Origin: Pseudomonadota bacterium
GTDB taxonomy: Bacteria > Pseudomonadota > Alphaproteobacteria > Rhizobiales > Xanthobacteraceae
Length of the DNA stretch: 35,477 nucleotides
Assembly (NCBI GenBank): GCA_023435725.1
Contig: JAEYRD010000181.1
Span: forward strand, 1 to 35,477
Reading direction: 5' to 3'
Shown: one piece after another, positions 1-6,586 of the stretch
Layout of the letters: each line of letters starts with the position of its first letter
Position numbering within the stretch: position 1 is the first letter of the stretch
The notes under the pieces: model-generated
Told to the model about the DNA's origin: nothing
Databases searched by the model: none
Seen by the model: only the letters and a program-made list of their open reading frames with translations
Program-made: the position numbers and the translations under genes

Positions 1-1
1 G

Positions 2-496
2 GGTGGGTTGGGCCACATCGGAATCCAGTGTCTCAAGGCGATGTGTGCTGCCGATGTTATTGTGGTCGACAAGTCCGAAGCGTCGCTGAAACTGGCCGAA
101 AAATCCGGCGCCGATCATCTGGTGAAAGCTGACGGCAACGAAGTGGCTGCAGTGCTGGCTCTCACTGCCGGAAACGGTGCAGAAGCGGTGATTGATTTCG
201 TCGGCGAGAAGGGAACGACATCCAAAGGCCTCGCGATGACCCGCCCGATGGGCAGTTACTACGTTGTAGGTTATGGTGAGGACATCCGTGTTCCGACCGT
301 CGACATGGTGATCACCGAGAAGAACATCATCGGAAATCTGGTCGGTACATGGGCCGAGCTAACGGAGTTGATGGCGCTCGCAGATCGAGGCTTGGTTGAA
401 CTCGCGACCGCCGAATATCGACTGGCGGATGCAAATAATGCGTTGCACGATCTCAACGCCGGCAAGATTCATGGACGTGCTGTTTTAATTCCTTGA
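2..496 (+). CDS. Zinc-type alcohol dehydrogenase, C-terminal part (5' end outside window)
   Basis: This is the last 164 residues of a medium-chain zinc-dependent alcohol dehydrogenase. The frame is open to the left edge, so the catalytic-zinc N-terminal domain lies outside the window. What remains is the Rossmann domain. It has a GGLGHIG dinucleotide-binding turn at the very start, an acidic residue ending the second beta strand (VVDKSEAS), a central DFVG segment, and the usual C-terminal helix and strand ending GKIHGRAVLIP. In actinobacterial propane monooxygenase clusters a dehydrogenase of this kind oxidises the alcohol made by the oxygenase (for example 2-propanol to acetone). The position just upstream of the monooxygenase genes on the same strand suggests that role. 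A hairpin follows the stop codon, so it probably ends its own transcript. The family call is firm; the substrate is inferred. Confidence 0.9.
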   Translation, partial: GGLGHIGIQCLKAMCAADVIVVDKSEASLKLAEKSGADHLVKADGNEVAAVLALTAGNGAEAVIDFVGEKGTTSKGLAMTRPMGSYYVVGYGEDIRVPTVDMVITEKNIIGNLVGTWAELTELMALADRGLVELATAEYRLADANNALHDLNAGKIHGRAVLIP

Positions 497-510
497 TTCA
501 GGACCATGTC

Positions 511-547
511 ATCCATCGCGAGAATGCATTCCTCGCGATGGATTTGA
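511..547 (+). terminator. Terminator-like hairpin after the alcohol dehydrogenase
   Basis: A perfect 12-bp inverted repeat (511-522 with 532-543, arms ATCCATCGCGAG/CTCGCGATGGAT) has a 9-nt loop and begins 15 nt after the dehydrogenase stop codon. Only a short TTT follows, so this is either a weak intrinsic terminator or a 3'-end stabilising structure. It separates the dehydrogenase from the regulatory region downstream. Confidence 0.6.
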
Positions 548-587
548 CGTCCGCCCGCCTGCTCAGTCATCCGCGCGGACTGCTCAT

Positions 588-684
588 GTTGCGGCGCAAA
601 CGCGACGGGGCTGGTCGAATACCCGCACAGTTCGCGCGGAGTCTCATTTTGCGTCGTCGTCGTCGCAATTTGCAACTCGGCCGG
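588..684 (+). promoter_or_regulatory. Activator-binding region A (first copy of a duplicated cassette)
   Basis: Three elements here recur in order in region B. The first is GTTGCGGCGCAAACGCGACG at 588-607, containing the near-palindrome TTGCGGCGCAA. The second is GAGTCTCATTTTGC at 639-652. The third is GTCGCAATTTGCA at 662-674 followed by CTCGGCCGG at 676-684. TTGC and GCAA half-sites face each other across a GTC-rich spacer. The block ends 92 nt before a perfect sigma-54 promoter, the normal distance for an enhancer bound by a sigma-54 activator. The likely binder is the AcoR/MimR-type protein encoded at 10960-13026 (inferred). Confidence 0.7.
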
Positions 685-775
685 TCTCAGGGCGATACCC
701 GCAATCCCCCCAAATTTCGTTCAGCTCGGTCTTCTGCTTCTCAGAGGAGGATCCGAAACAGGCCCTCGCACGATC

Positions 776-791
776 TGGCACGGCCGTTGCA
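776..791 (+). promoter_or_regulatory. Sigma-54 (RpoN) promoter A
   Basis: TGGCAC at 776-781, five bases, then TTGCA at 787-791: a full match to the -24/-12 consensus TGGCAC-N5-TTGCW. Transcription would start near 802, leaving a leader of about 210 nt before the small cysteine-finger gene at 1011. No convincing gene lies between 497 and 1010; that stretch is regulatory. Confidence 0.85.
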
Positions 792-1010
792 CACCTCATC
801 TACGTACTCGCCGGGGAAGCACACCGATACGGCCGAGAACGAGCCGCTTCGCCTTGAGCGCATATCAGAGGCAAACTCTAGCGCTTGGCGTTCGTATCCG
901 CCGCGAGACATTGCAAGCCACCGCCATCGCCGATGCTGCACCTCGCGTGTGATCGCGGTGCTGTGTGGAAGCTCGGAGAATTATTCACGCGATATCGACA
1001 GGAGGCTGGA

Positions 1011-1196
1011 ATGGGCAAGAGCTCCAAGAATCTTCACCACGGTTCAGCTGATTGCTGCGCCGTCTGCGGCGGGAAGTTCGGGCTGATCCGTTACTACTGC
1101 TGGCAAACGGCGCTTTGCTCGAGGAAGTGCGTCGACCGATTCAGAGTACGCAGGGAGGCTGACCAAAGATGGCTCCGCTGGTTGCGAGCCGCTTAG
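1011..1196 (+). CDS. Small cysteine-finger protein 1 (61 aa, TRASH-like Cx2C-x16-Cx3C)
   Basis: A 61-residue basic protein. The ATG at 1011 is chosen because AGGAGG lies just upstream (CAGGAGGCTGGA-ATG). It has four regularly spaced cysteines, C16-x2-C19 and C36-x3-C40 (LCSRKC), plus extra C15 and C30, followed by an Arg/Trp-rich tail. The Cx2C...CxxxC layout resembles treble-clef or TRASH-type metal fingers, which bind zinc or soft metals in sensors and chaperones. It is the first gene after sigma-54 promoter A and is followed after 53 nt by a probable paralogue with the same layout. I do not recognise a named family. Metal binding is inferred from the cysteines; a role in metal supply to or regulation of the di-iron enzyme would be speculation. 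Confidence 0.65.
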   Translation: MGKSSKNLHHGSADCCAVCGGKFGLIRYYCWQTALCSRKCVDRFRVRREADQRWLRWLRAA

Positions 1197-1249
1197 GTGA
1201 TCAACGATGACATGGCGGCATTGTCATGCTTCGCATTGGGAGGCGCCAC

Positions 1250-1456
1250 ATGAGGTTTATTCTGGTGAACGGCAGGACCCCATGTCCGAAGACATTCTGC
1301 ATGCTTTGCTGTGAGCCAATTTACGCAAGCTATCTGAGAGAATTCAGCACCGGACTGCCCTTTTGCGATCATGATTGCTACGCCCAATATTCTGTCCGCT
1401 GGATATCGAGAGTTGGGCAGTCAGAGCACTCAGTCGTTGTGGAAGACTATCGCTAG
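1250..1456 (+). CDS. Small cysteine-finger protein 2 (68 aa, TRASH-like Cx2C-x18-Cx3C)
   Basis: A 68-residue protein. The ATG at 1250 has GGGAGG six bases upstream; an in-frame ATG at 1226 lacks such a site. Key cysteines are C17-x2-C20 (CMLC) and C39-x3-C43 (FCDHDC), with additional C12 and C21. The spacing and the aromatic residue before the second pair match the preceding 61-aa protein, so the two look like diverged paralogues in one transcript from sigma-54 promoter A. No enzymatic motif is visible. A metal-binding finger is the best structural guess. The name of the family is unknown to me. Confidence 0.6.
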   Translation: MRFILVNGRTPCPKTFCMLCCEPIYASYLREFSTGLPFCDHDCYAQYSVRWISRVGQSEHSVVVEDYR

Positions 1457-1654
1457 TTCGAGCGGGCGAACAGGGAGCCAGCTCGAAATGCGCGGTTGTC
1501 CGCACAAGCGAACGAGCACCGATCGCGAAGCGCGACCGAGTGATCAATCTCGAAGGGCGCCCGAACCATTGGCGCTTGCAGGAGAAGCGCTACCACGCCG
1601 TCGATCAACGGCCAGCAAAGTAGTTTCAGCATCCAGGCAAGCGACCGGTCGATA

Positions 1655-1769
1655 TTGCGACGCAAACGTTGCGGTGCAAAAGCGACGCCTTTGCGCATCG
1701 CTGAGAGTCTCATTTTGCAATTCGTGTCGCAAATTGCATCTCAGCCGGTTGCGACCCGAGTATTGCGAC
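1655..1769 (+). promoter_or_regulatory. Activator-binding region B (second copy of the duplicated cassette)
   Basis: The elements of region A recur in the same order: GTTGCGGTGCAAAAGCGACG at 1668-1687, GAGTCTCATTTTGC at 1705-1718, GTCGCAAATTGCA at 1726-1738 and CTCAGCCGG at 1740-1748. This copy also has TTGCGAC at 1655-1661, 1749-1755 and 1763-1769, so GTCGCAA at 1726 and TTGCGAC at 1749 form an inverted pair 16 nt apart. The CCGG end lies 88 nt before sigma-54 promoter B, compared with 92 nt in copy A. It is interpreted as an enhancer for the sigma-54 activator of this cluster. Confidence 0.72.
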
Positions 1770-1835
1770 GCTCTGCCTTCGCTCATCTCACACGTACCAA
1801 ATCATAAATTGCTTCGCTGGGACCTCCAGACACGC

Positions 1836-1851
1836 TGGCACGCCCATTGCA
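1836..1851 (+). promoter_or_regulatory. Sigma-54 (RpoN) promoter B, upstream of the monooxygenase operon
   Basis: TGGCAC at 1836-1841, five bases, then TTGCA at 1847-1851: a perfect -24/-12 match. Transcription would begin near 1863, giving a leader of about 310 nt before the hydroxylase alpha gene at 2173. I see no convincing gene in 1457-2172. The leader may carry RNA-level control, but no known riboswitch was recognised. Confidence 0.88.
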
Positions 1852-2172
1852 AAGCTCTTCGTCACAACAACGCCGACTGCTCCGTCCGGGGCGAGCCGCG
1901 AAAAGAACGAGGGAAGGGGATGCTCAGCTGAAGGCGCGCTTCGTGCGGGACGGGACAATTGCGATCGGGGGCCACTGGCTCCGAAGATCGTCCCTGATCG
2001 TGCCCGGAGCGCTCCGCAGTCATCCTAAGACCCTTGCCGATATCAAACGTCCGGTCGTGCGAACCGCCGCGAGGTGGCCCGTAACGCACGGGTAGGCGCT
2101 GCTCGGCCCGTCAAGGTCTTGGGCAGGCGGAATATCGAAGTGGTCTCTGACCCGATCAGGAGGATAGGCTAG

Positions 2173-3843
2173 ATGTCTGGAACTTTAACACTCAACAAGA
2201 TCACCGCCCAGCGCGGCATTTCTGTCGGTGAAGCTGCAAAGAAGATTGCGGATCTCGGGTGGAATCCTTCCTACGTGCAGGAAGCGATGACCTTTCCCAC
2301 GGACTACAAAATCACCAAAGCACCGAAGGATCCGATGAAGCAGGTCCTTCGCTCCTACTTCCCGATGCAGGAGGAGAAGGACAACCGCGTCTATGGTGCG
2401 CTTGATGCGGCCCTGCGCGGCGACATGTTCCGCAACGTCGAGCCGCGATGGGTCGAATGGATGAAGCTGTTCCTGGCGATCATCCCGTTCCCTGAAATCT
2501 CCGCTGCGCGGTCGATGGCCATGGTCGGCCGCCTTGCCCCCGGCGAAGATCTGCGCACCGGCTTCACCATGCAGATGGTCGACGAGTTCCGTCACTCGAC
2601 GATCCAGATGAACCTGAAGAAATGGTACATGGAGAACTATATCGACCCGGCCGGATTCGACATCACCGAGGAGGCGTTCGGGAAGTGCTACGCCACCACC
2701 ATCGGCCGCCAGTTCGGTGAAGGATTCATCACCGGCGACGCGATTACGTCGGCGAACGTTTACCTGACCGTGGTCGCCGAGACTGCGTTCACGAACACGC
2801 TCTTCGTCGCCATGCCATCGGAAGCGGCCCGCAACGGCGACTATGCGTTGCCGACGGTTTTCCTCTCCGTTCAGTCGGACGAGAGCCGCCACATCGGCAA
2901 CGGGCACTCGATGCTGATGTCGATGCTGAAGGAGCCCGAAAACCATCTGCTGCTCGAACGCGACATGCGCTATGCGTTCTGGCAGAATCACGCCATCGTC
3001 GATGCCGCCATCGGAACCTTCATCGAGTACGGAACCACCAATCGCGACAAGTCCAAGGAGTCTTACGCGGAGATGTGGCACCGCTGGATCTTCGAGGACT
3101 ATTATCGGACCTACATGCTGCCGCTCGAGAAGTACGGCATCAAGATCCATCATGACGACGTTCAGACCGCATGGAAACGGCTGACCGAGAAGCACTACGT
3201 CCACAAGGTCGCGCAGTTCTTTGCGGTTGGCTGGTCGGCGAACTTCTGGCGCATCGAGGCCCAGACCGACAAGGACTTCGAGTGGTTCGAGCACAAGTAC
3301 CCGGGCTGGTATGCTCAATTCGGCAACTTCTGGAAGTGGTACGAGAAGCTATCGCATCGCGGCCAGACCAACATCCTCTTCAACAGCGATGTCGGCTATG
3401 TGTATCCGCATCGTTGCTGGTCGTGCCTGGTGCCTTGCCTGATCCGTGAGGACATGGTCACGGATGAGATCGACGGCGAGCTCTACACGTTCGCCCATGA
3501 GATCGATCGTTGGACGGCGGTCGAAGCCTTCGCCGGCGAGTATCAGGGGCGCCCGACCCCGGCGATGGGACGGTTCAGCGGCCGACGCGAGTGGGAAAGC
3601 GTCTATCACAATGTGGATATTGCCGACGCCATCAAGGATCTGGGCTTCGTGCGTACGGACGGCAAGACCCTGGTCGCCCAGCCGCACCTGCGCTTCGACG
3701 AGAAGGAAATGTGGACGCTCGACGATGTCCGCGGTCACATTCTCAAGAGCCCGCTGCTCACCCTGCGGGAGATGAGCCCGGCCGATCGAGAGGCGCATCT
3801 CGCCGACTATCGCAAGGGATTTACCATCAATCCCTGCAACTAA
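2173..3843 (+). CDS. prmA: Soluble di-iron monooxygenase hydroxylase, alpha (large) subunit, propane/MimA type
   Basis: A 556-residue catalytic subunit that binds the carboxylate-bridged di-iron centre and hydroxylates the organic substrate with O2. All six expected ligands are visible: E108, E138-x2-H141 (DEFRH), E203 (AETAFTN) and E237-x2-H240 (DESRH). Their spacing equals that of methane monooxygenase E114, E144, H147, E209, E243 and H246. The length fits PrmA/MimA (about 540-550). The ATG follows AGGAGG at 2158-2163. The gene order alpha-reductase-beta-coupling points to the propane monooxygenase/MimABCD groups rather than methane or alkene monooxygenases. Related enzymes act on propane (subterminally), acetone and phenol; the true substrate here cannot be read from sequence. 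A hairpin follows the stop codon. Confidence 0.95.
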   Translation: MSGTLTLNKITAQRGISVGEAAKKIADLGWNPSYVQEAMTFPTDYKITKAPKDPMKQVLRSYFPMQEEKDNRVYGALDAALRGDMFRNVEPRWVEWMKLFLAIIPFPEISAARSMAMVGRLAPGEDLRTGFTMQMVDEFRHSTIQMNLKKWYMENYIDPAGFDITEEAFGKCYATTIGRQFGEGFITGDAITSANVYLTVVAETAFTNTLFVAMPSEAARNGDYALPTVFLSVQSDESRHIGNGHSMLMSMLKEPENHLLLERDMRYAFWQNHAIVDAAIGTFIEYGTTNRDKSKESYAEMWHRWIFEDYYRTYMLPLEKYGIKIHHDDVQTAWKRLTEKHYVHKVAQFFAVGWSANFWRIEAQTDKDFEWFEHKYPGWYAQFGNFWKWYEKLSHRGQTNILFNSDVGYVYPHRCWSCLVPCLIREDMVTDEIDGELYTFAHEIDRWTAVEAFAGEYQGRPTPAMGRFSGRREWESVYHNVDIADAIKDLGFVRTDGKTLVAQPHLRFDEKEMWTLDDVRGHILKSPLLTLREMSPADREAHLADYRKGFTINPCN

Positions 3844-3849
3844 GCGCGA

Positions 3850-3881
3850 GGGAAGGAGCCGGCTCCGGCTGGCTCCTTCCC
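3850..3881 (+). other. Intercistronic stem-loop between alpha subunit and reductase genes
   Basis: GGGAAGGAGCC at 3850-3860 pairs perfectly with GGCTCCTTCCC at 3871-3881 (11 bp, 10-nt loop), starting 6 nt after the alpha-subunit stop. No T-run follows, so full termination is unlikely. An mRNA-stabilising or partial-attenuation role that raises the alpha subunit over the reductase is a reasonable inference. Confidence 0.6.
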
Positions 3882-3925
3882 GACACCTTGGACAAATCTG
3901 CAAGCCTTGGTTTGAGGAGGCCCCT

Positions 3926-4966
3926 ATGGGCGCGCCCGCTAATGTCGTTCGCCTGCAACCCGTAGGCATAGAGTTCGAGGTCGAAGAGAATGAAACTGTT
4001 CTCGACGCCGCCTTCCGCCAGGGCATCGCGCTGCCGCATGGTTGCAAGGAGGGCCAATGCTCGGCATGCAAGTGCGTGCTTACGGGCGGCGATGTGGAGC
4101 TGAAGAAATATTCTACGTTCGCCCTCAACGAGATGGAGCGCAGCCAGGATTACATCCTCCTGTGCCGGACGCTGGCCTACTCGGACCTCGAAGTGGAACT
4201 CCTCAATTACGACGAGGAGGTGCTGTCGAAGTCGATCCCCGTCAAGGAGTTCACGGGCACGGTCACGAGCATCTCGGCGCTGACTCACGACATTCGGCGG
4301 CTCGAAATCTCGCTGGAGCAACCCCTGAAGTTCTGGGCGGGTCAATATGTCGACATCACGCTCCCGGGGGCAGAGACGGTTACGCGTTCGTTTTCCATGG
4401 CAAATTCGCCGCTCGAAAGCCAAACACTCGCATTCATCATCAAAAAATACCCGAACGGACGCTTCTCCTCCCGGCTCGACGGGGATCTCGCCGTCGGAAC
4501 CAAGGTCGGCCTCAAGGGACCTTACGGCACCTGTTTCCGGCGAGAAAACAGAAACGGAGCCATGATCCTGGTCGGCGGCGGATCGGGAATGTCGCCGCTG
4601 TGGTCGATCTTGCACGATCACATCAGTTCAGGGGAGGTGCGTCCGGTGTACTTCTTCTACGGAGCTCGGACGCAAAGCGATCTCTTCTATCTCGATCGTT
4701 TCAAGGAACTGTCCTCGAAGCATCCGGAGTTCACGTTCGTCCCTGTGCTCTCCCACGCTGCCGACGACACAGCCTGGCATGGAGAGAAGGGCTTTGTGCA
4801 CGAGGCGGTCGGAGCTCATCTGCGCACTTCCGGATATGGCGAAGACGTCGACGTCTATGCCTGCGGACCATCGCCCATGATCGAGGCGCTGACACCGGTG
4901 CTGCAGATGAACGATGTCGAGTCCGATCGCGTCTTCTTCGACAAGTTCACGCCAGCCAACAACTGA
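3926..4966 (+). CDS. prmB: Monooxygenase NADH reductase component (2Fe-2S and FAD)
   Basis: A 346-residue electron-transfer component that passes electrons from NAD(P)H through FAD and a plant-type [2Fe-2S] cluster to the hydroxylase. The N-terminal ferredoxin domain has cluster ligands C40-x4-C45-x2-C48 and C80 (LLCR). The FAD domain follows with the flavin motif RSFSMANSP, then the nucleotide-binding domain with GGGSGMSPL and the C-terminal YACGPSPMIEA. The ATG at 3926 is preceded by GAGGAGG. It is the second gene of the four-component set. The 82-nt gap to the alpha gene contains a stem-loop. The family call is secure; the exact subtype follows from gene order. Confidence 0.94.
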   Translation: MGAPANVVRLQPVGIEFEVEENETVLDAAFRQGIALPHGCKEGQCSACKCVLTGGDVELKKYSTFALNEMERSQDYILLCRTLAYSDLEVELLNYDEEVLSKSIPVKEFTGTVTSISALTHDIRRLEISLEQPLKFWAGQYVDITLPGAETVTRSFSMANSPLESQTLAFIIKKYPNGRFSSRLDGDLAVGTKVGLKGPYGTCFRRENRNGAMILVGGGSGMSPLWSILHDHISSGEVRPVYFFYGARTQSDLFYLDRFKELSSKHPEFTFVPVLSHAADDTAWHGEKGFVHEAVGAHLRTSGYGEDVDVYACGPSPMIEALTPVLQMNDVESDRVFFDKFTPANN

Positions 4967-5021
4967 GACCTTCTGAGTGTCGATCCAGCAAGTGTAAAGC
5001 CACCAATGGGAGGAGGAGACT

Positions 5022-6092
5022 ATGACTGCCGTTTCAAGCGTTTCAGTGGGCTCCGGTGCAGCAGGCGCTGCGGTGTTTCCGGACTCCGATAGCCGGAGAT
5101 ATCGGTACTTCGAGCCGCGCAGCAAGCGAGCGACGCACTACGAGGACGTGACTGTCGACGTGCAGCCAGATCCGGAGCGCTACCTGCTGCAGGATTGGAT
5201 CATCTCCTTCCCGAACGGGAAGGGGGCCTACACCAAGGACAACACGGCGGCGTTGAGCTCGAACTGGCATGCGTTCCGGGCTCCGGACCAGGAGTGGGAG
5301 CGGACCCACTACCAGCGACAGTCCAAGATCGAGGCGATGGTTCAAGCGGTGATCGCCAACGGCCGCAAGTCCGGCGCGCCGAAGTCCTTCGACAAGGCGT
5401 GGATCAAGATCCTGCAGAATCACCTCGGTGCATGGAAACATGTCGAGTTCGGGCTTGGCACTTCGCTGATGCAAGCCCAGCGCTACGGTTACACCCAGAT
5501 GATCAACAATGCGACGCTGACCAATTCGTCCTACAAGCTGCGCCTTGCCCAGGATATCACGCTCTATTTGGCCGAGATCGGAATGGATATTCCGGGCTTC
5601 GACGACACCGCCGGCAAGCGCACCTGGCTCGAGGACAAGGGCTGGCAAGGCACTCGGGAGGCGATCGAATCGATCATGGGCTCGGCCGATTACCTCGAGC
5701 AGTACTTTGCCACCAATATCGTGTTCGAGCCGCTTGTCGGAGAGCTGTTTCGCAGCGGTTTCCTGATGCAGGTGGCCTCGTCGAACGGGGATTTCATCAC
5801 GCCGCCCGTCATCTCGGCAGCTGAGGCCGATTATGAGCGCAACCTCGCCAACACGATCGACCTGATGCATCTGCTGGTCACCGACAATCAGCATGCCGCC
5901 CACAACAAGGCGCTGTTCCAGGGCTGGGTGAACAAGCATGTGGCACTCGCGAACAAGGCGGCCGCGGGCCTCCAGCCAATCTGGTCGCAGCCGCATTCGA
6001 AGCCGGTGCAGTACGCCGATGCCCGCGCGCAGTCGATCGAACGCATCAAGAAGATTCTCGGCGAACTCGGCCTCACCCTTCCCAAGGAGTAA
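5022..6092 (+). CDS. prmC: Soluble di-iron monooxygenase hydroxylase, beta (small) subunit
   Basis: A 356-residue ferritin-fold hydroxylase beta subunit. It lacks the metal-ligand set and scaffolds the alpha subunit in the hydroxylase complex. Recognisable family segments include the N-terminal RRYRYFEPR, the LLQDWIISFPNGKGAY stretch, WIKILQNHLGAWKHVEFG and the late TDNQHAAHNKALFQGWVNKH segment. A strong site, GGGAGGAGGAG, lies 3-13 nt upstream of the ATG. It is followed within 6 nt by the coupling-protein gene, whose ribosome site overlaps this gene's end, so the two are probably translated together. Confidence 0.93.
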   Translation: MTAVSSVSVGSGAAGAAVFPDSDSRRYRYFEPRSKRATHYEDVTVDVQPDPERYLLQDWIISFPNGKGAYTKDNTAALSSNWHAFRAPDQEWERTHYQRQSKIEAMVQAVIANGRKSGAPKSFDKAWIKILQNHLGAWKHVEFGLGTSLMQAQRYGYTQMINNATLTNSSYKLRLAQDITLYLAEIGMDIPGFDDTAGKRTWLEDKGWQGTREAIESIMGSADYLEQYFATNIVFEPLVGELFRSGFLMQVASSNGDFITPPVISAAEADYERNLANTIDLMHLLVTDNQHAAHNKALFQGWVNKHVALANKAAAGLQPIWSQPHSKPVQYADARAQSIERIKKILGELGLTLPKE

Positions 6093-6098
6093 ATTGTA

Positions 6099-6470
6099 AT
6101 GTCCGTTGCTTCCAGATCTGCCACCAACCAGAACATCTTCCAGAAGATGGGCGACCTTCGTTTCGAGCAAACGATCTCTCATCAGTGCGGCGTCACCATG
6201 AATGACAGCGTTGAGGCGCGTGCCATCGCCGAATTCATGGGGAAGAAACCGAACGTGACGGTTACCTATCAGCCGGCCCTGATTCGCATCGACGGCGAAG
6301 GCAAGCTGATCTTCAAGATGGACGAAATCAGCGAGATTCTCGGCAAGGAAATGACGGCCGAGATCTTCGAAGTAAACACCTCGACGCATTACGGCCGAAT
6401 GGTGCGTATCGACGACAATACCGTGACGCTGTTCGGCAATATGGACGAGGTCTTCGAATATATCGAGTGA
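6099..6470 (+). CDS. prmD: Monooxygenase coupling (effector) protein, MmoB/DmpM family
   Basis: A 123-residue cofactor-free regulatory protein of the MmoB/DmpM family. It binds the hydroxylase and tunes substrate access and O2 activation. The sequence has the family's alternating hydrophobic strands (VTVTYQPALIRIDGEGKL), a DEISEILGKEMTAEIFEVN segment and a short acidic C-terminus. The AAGGAG at 6084-6089 overlaps the end of the beta-subunit gene, nine bases before the ATG. It completes the four-part oxygenase. Length and position match the family. Confidence 0.92.
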   Translation: MSVASRSATNQNIFQKMGDLRFEQTISHQCGVTMNDSVEARAIAEFMGKKPNVTVTYQPALIRIDGEGKLIFKMDEISEILGKEMTAEIFEVNTSTHYGRMVRIDDNTVTLFGNMDEVFEYIE

Positions 6471-6488
6471 GTCTGTCTCCCGAGACTG

Positions 6489-6523
6489 GGTGGGGCTGCG
6501 TCTACTCGGATTGCAGCTCCACC
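6489..6523 (+). other. Stem-loop between coupling protein and amidohydrolase genes
   Basis: GGTGGGGCTGC (6489-6499) pairs with GCAGCTCCACC (6513-6523), 11 bp with one G-U pair and a 13-nt loop, in the 116-nt gap after the coupling protein. No T-run follows. It may trim or stabilise the oxygenase part of the message relative to the accessory genes. Confidence 0.45.
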
Positions 6524-6586
6524 ACCTTCTCGCGAGGCCGGCCCGATATCGATGGAAACACACCTGCAAAAATTTTGGAGACTATC

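Noticed and set aside
651..666. Short GTC trinucleotide run
   Set aside because: Only about four units; it is the spacer between TTGC and GCAA half-sites of the regulatory element rather than a meaningful microsatellite.
493..1086. 197-codon frame between the dehydrogenase and the first small gene
   Set aside because: It runs through the hairpin, enhancer and promoter A, its product is Arg/Ser-rich, and it overlaps the better-supported 61-aa gene in another frame.
1847..2095. 82-codon frame in the oxygenase leader
   Set aside because: Its start lies inside the sigma-54 promoter, upstream of the expected transcript start, and the product is basic and featureless.
2185..3318. Long open frame on the - strand opposite the hydroxylase alpha gene (377 codons)
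   Set aside because: It is antisense to a gene with all six di-iron ligands. Its product is Arg/Val/Asp-rich without domains, and no ribosome site was seen; it is a by-product of high GC.
5043..6569. 508-codon open frame on the - strand across the beta subunit and coupling protein genes
   Set aside because: It is antisense to two well-supported genes, has low-complexity composition and no recognisable family.
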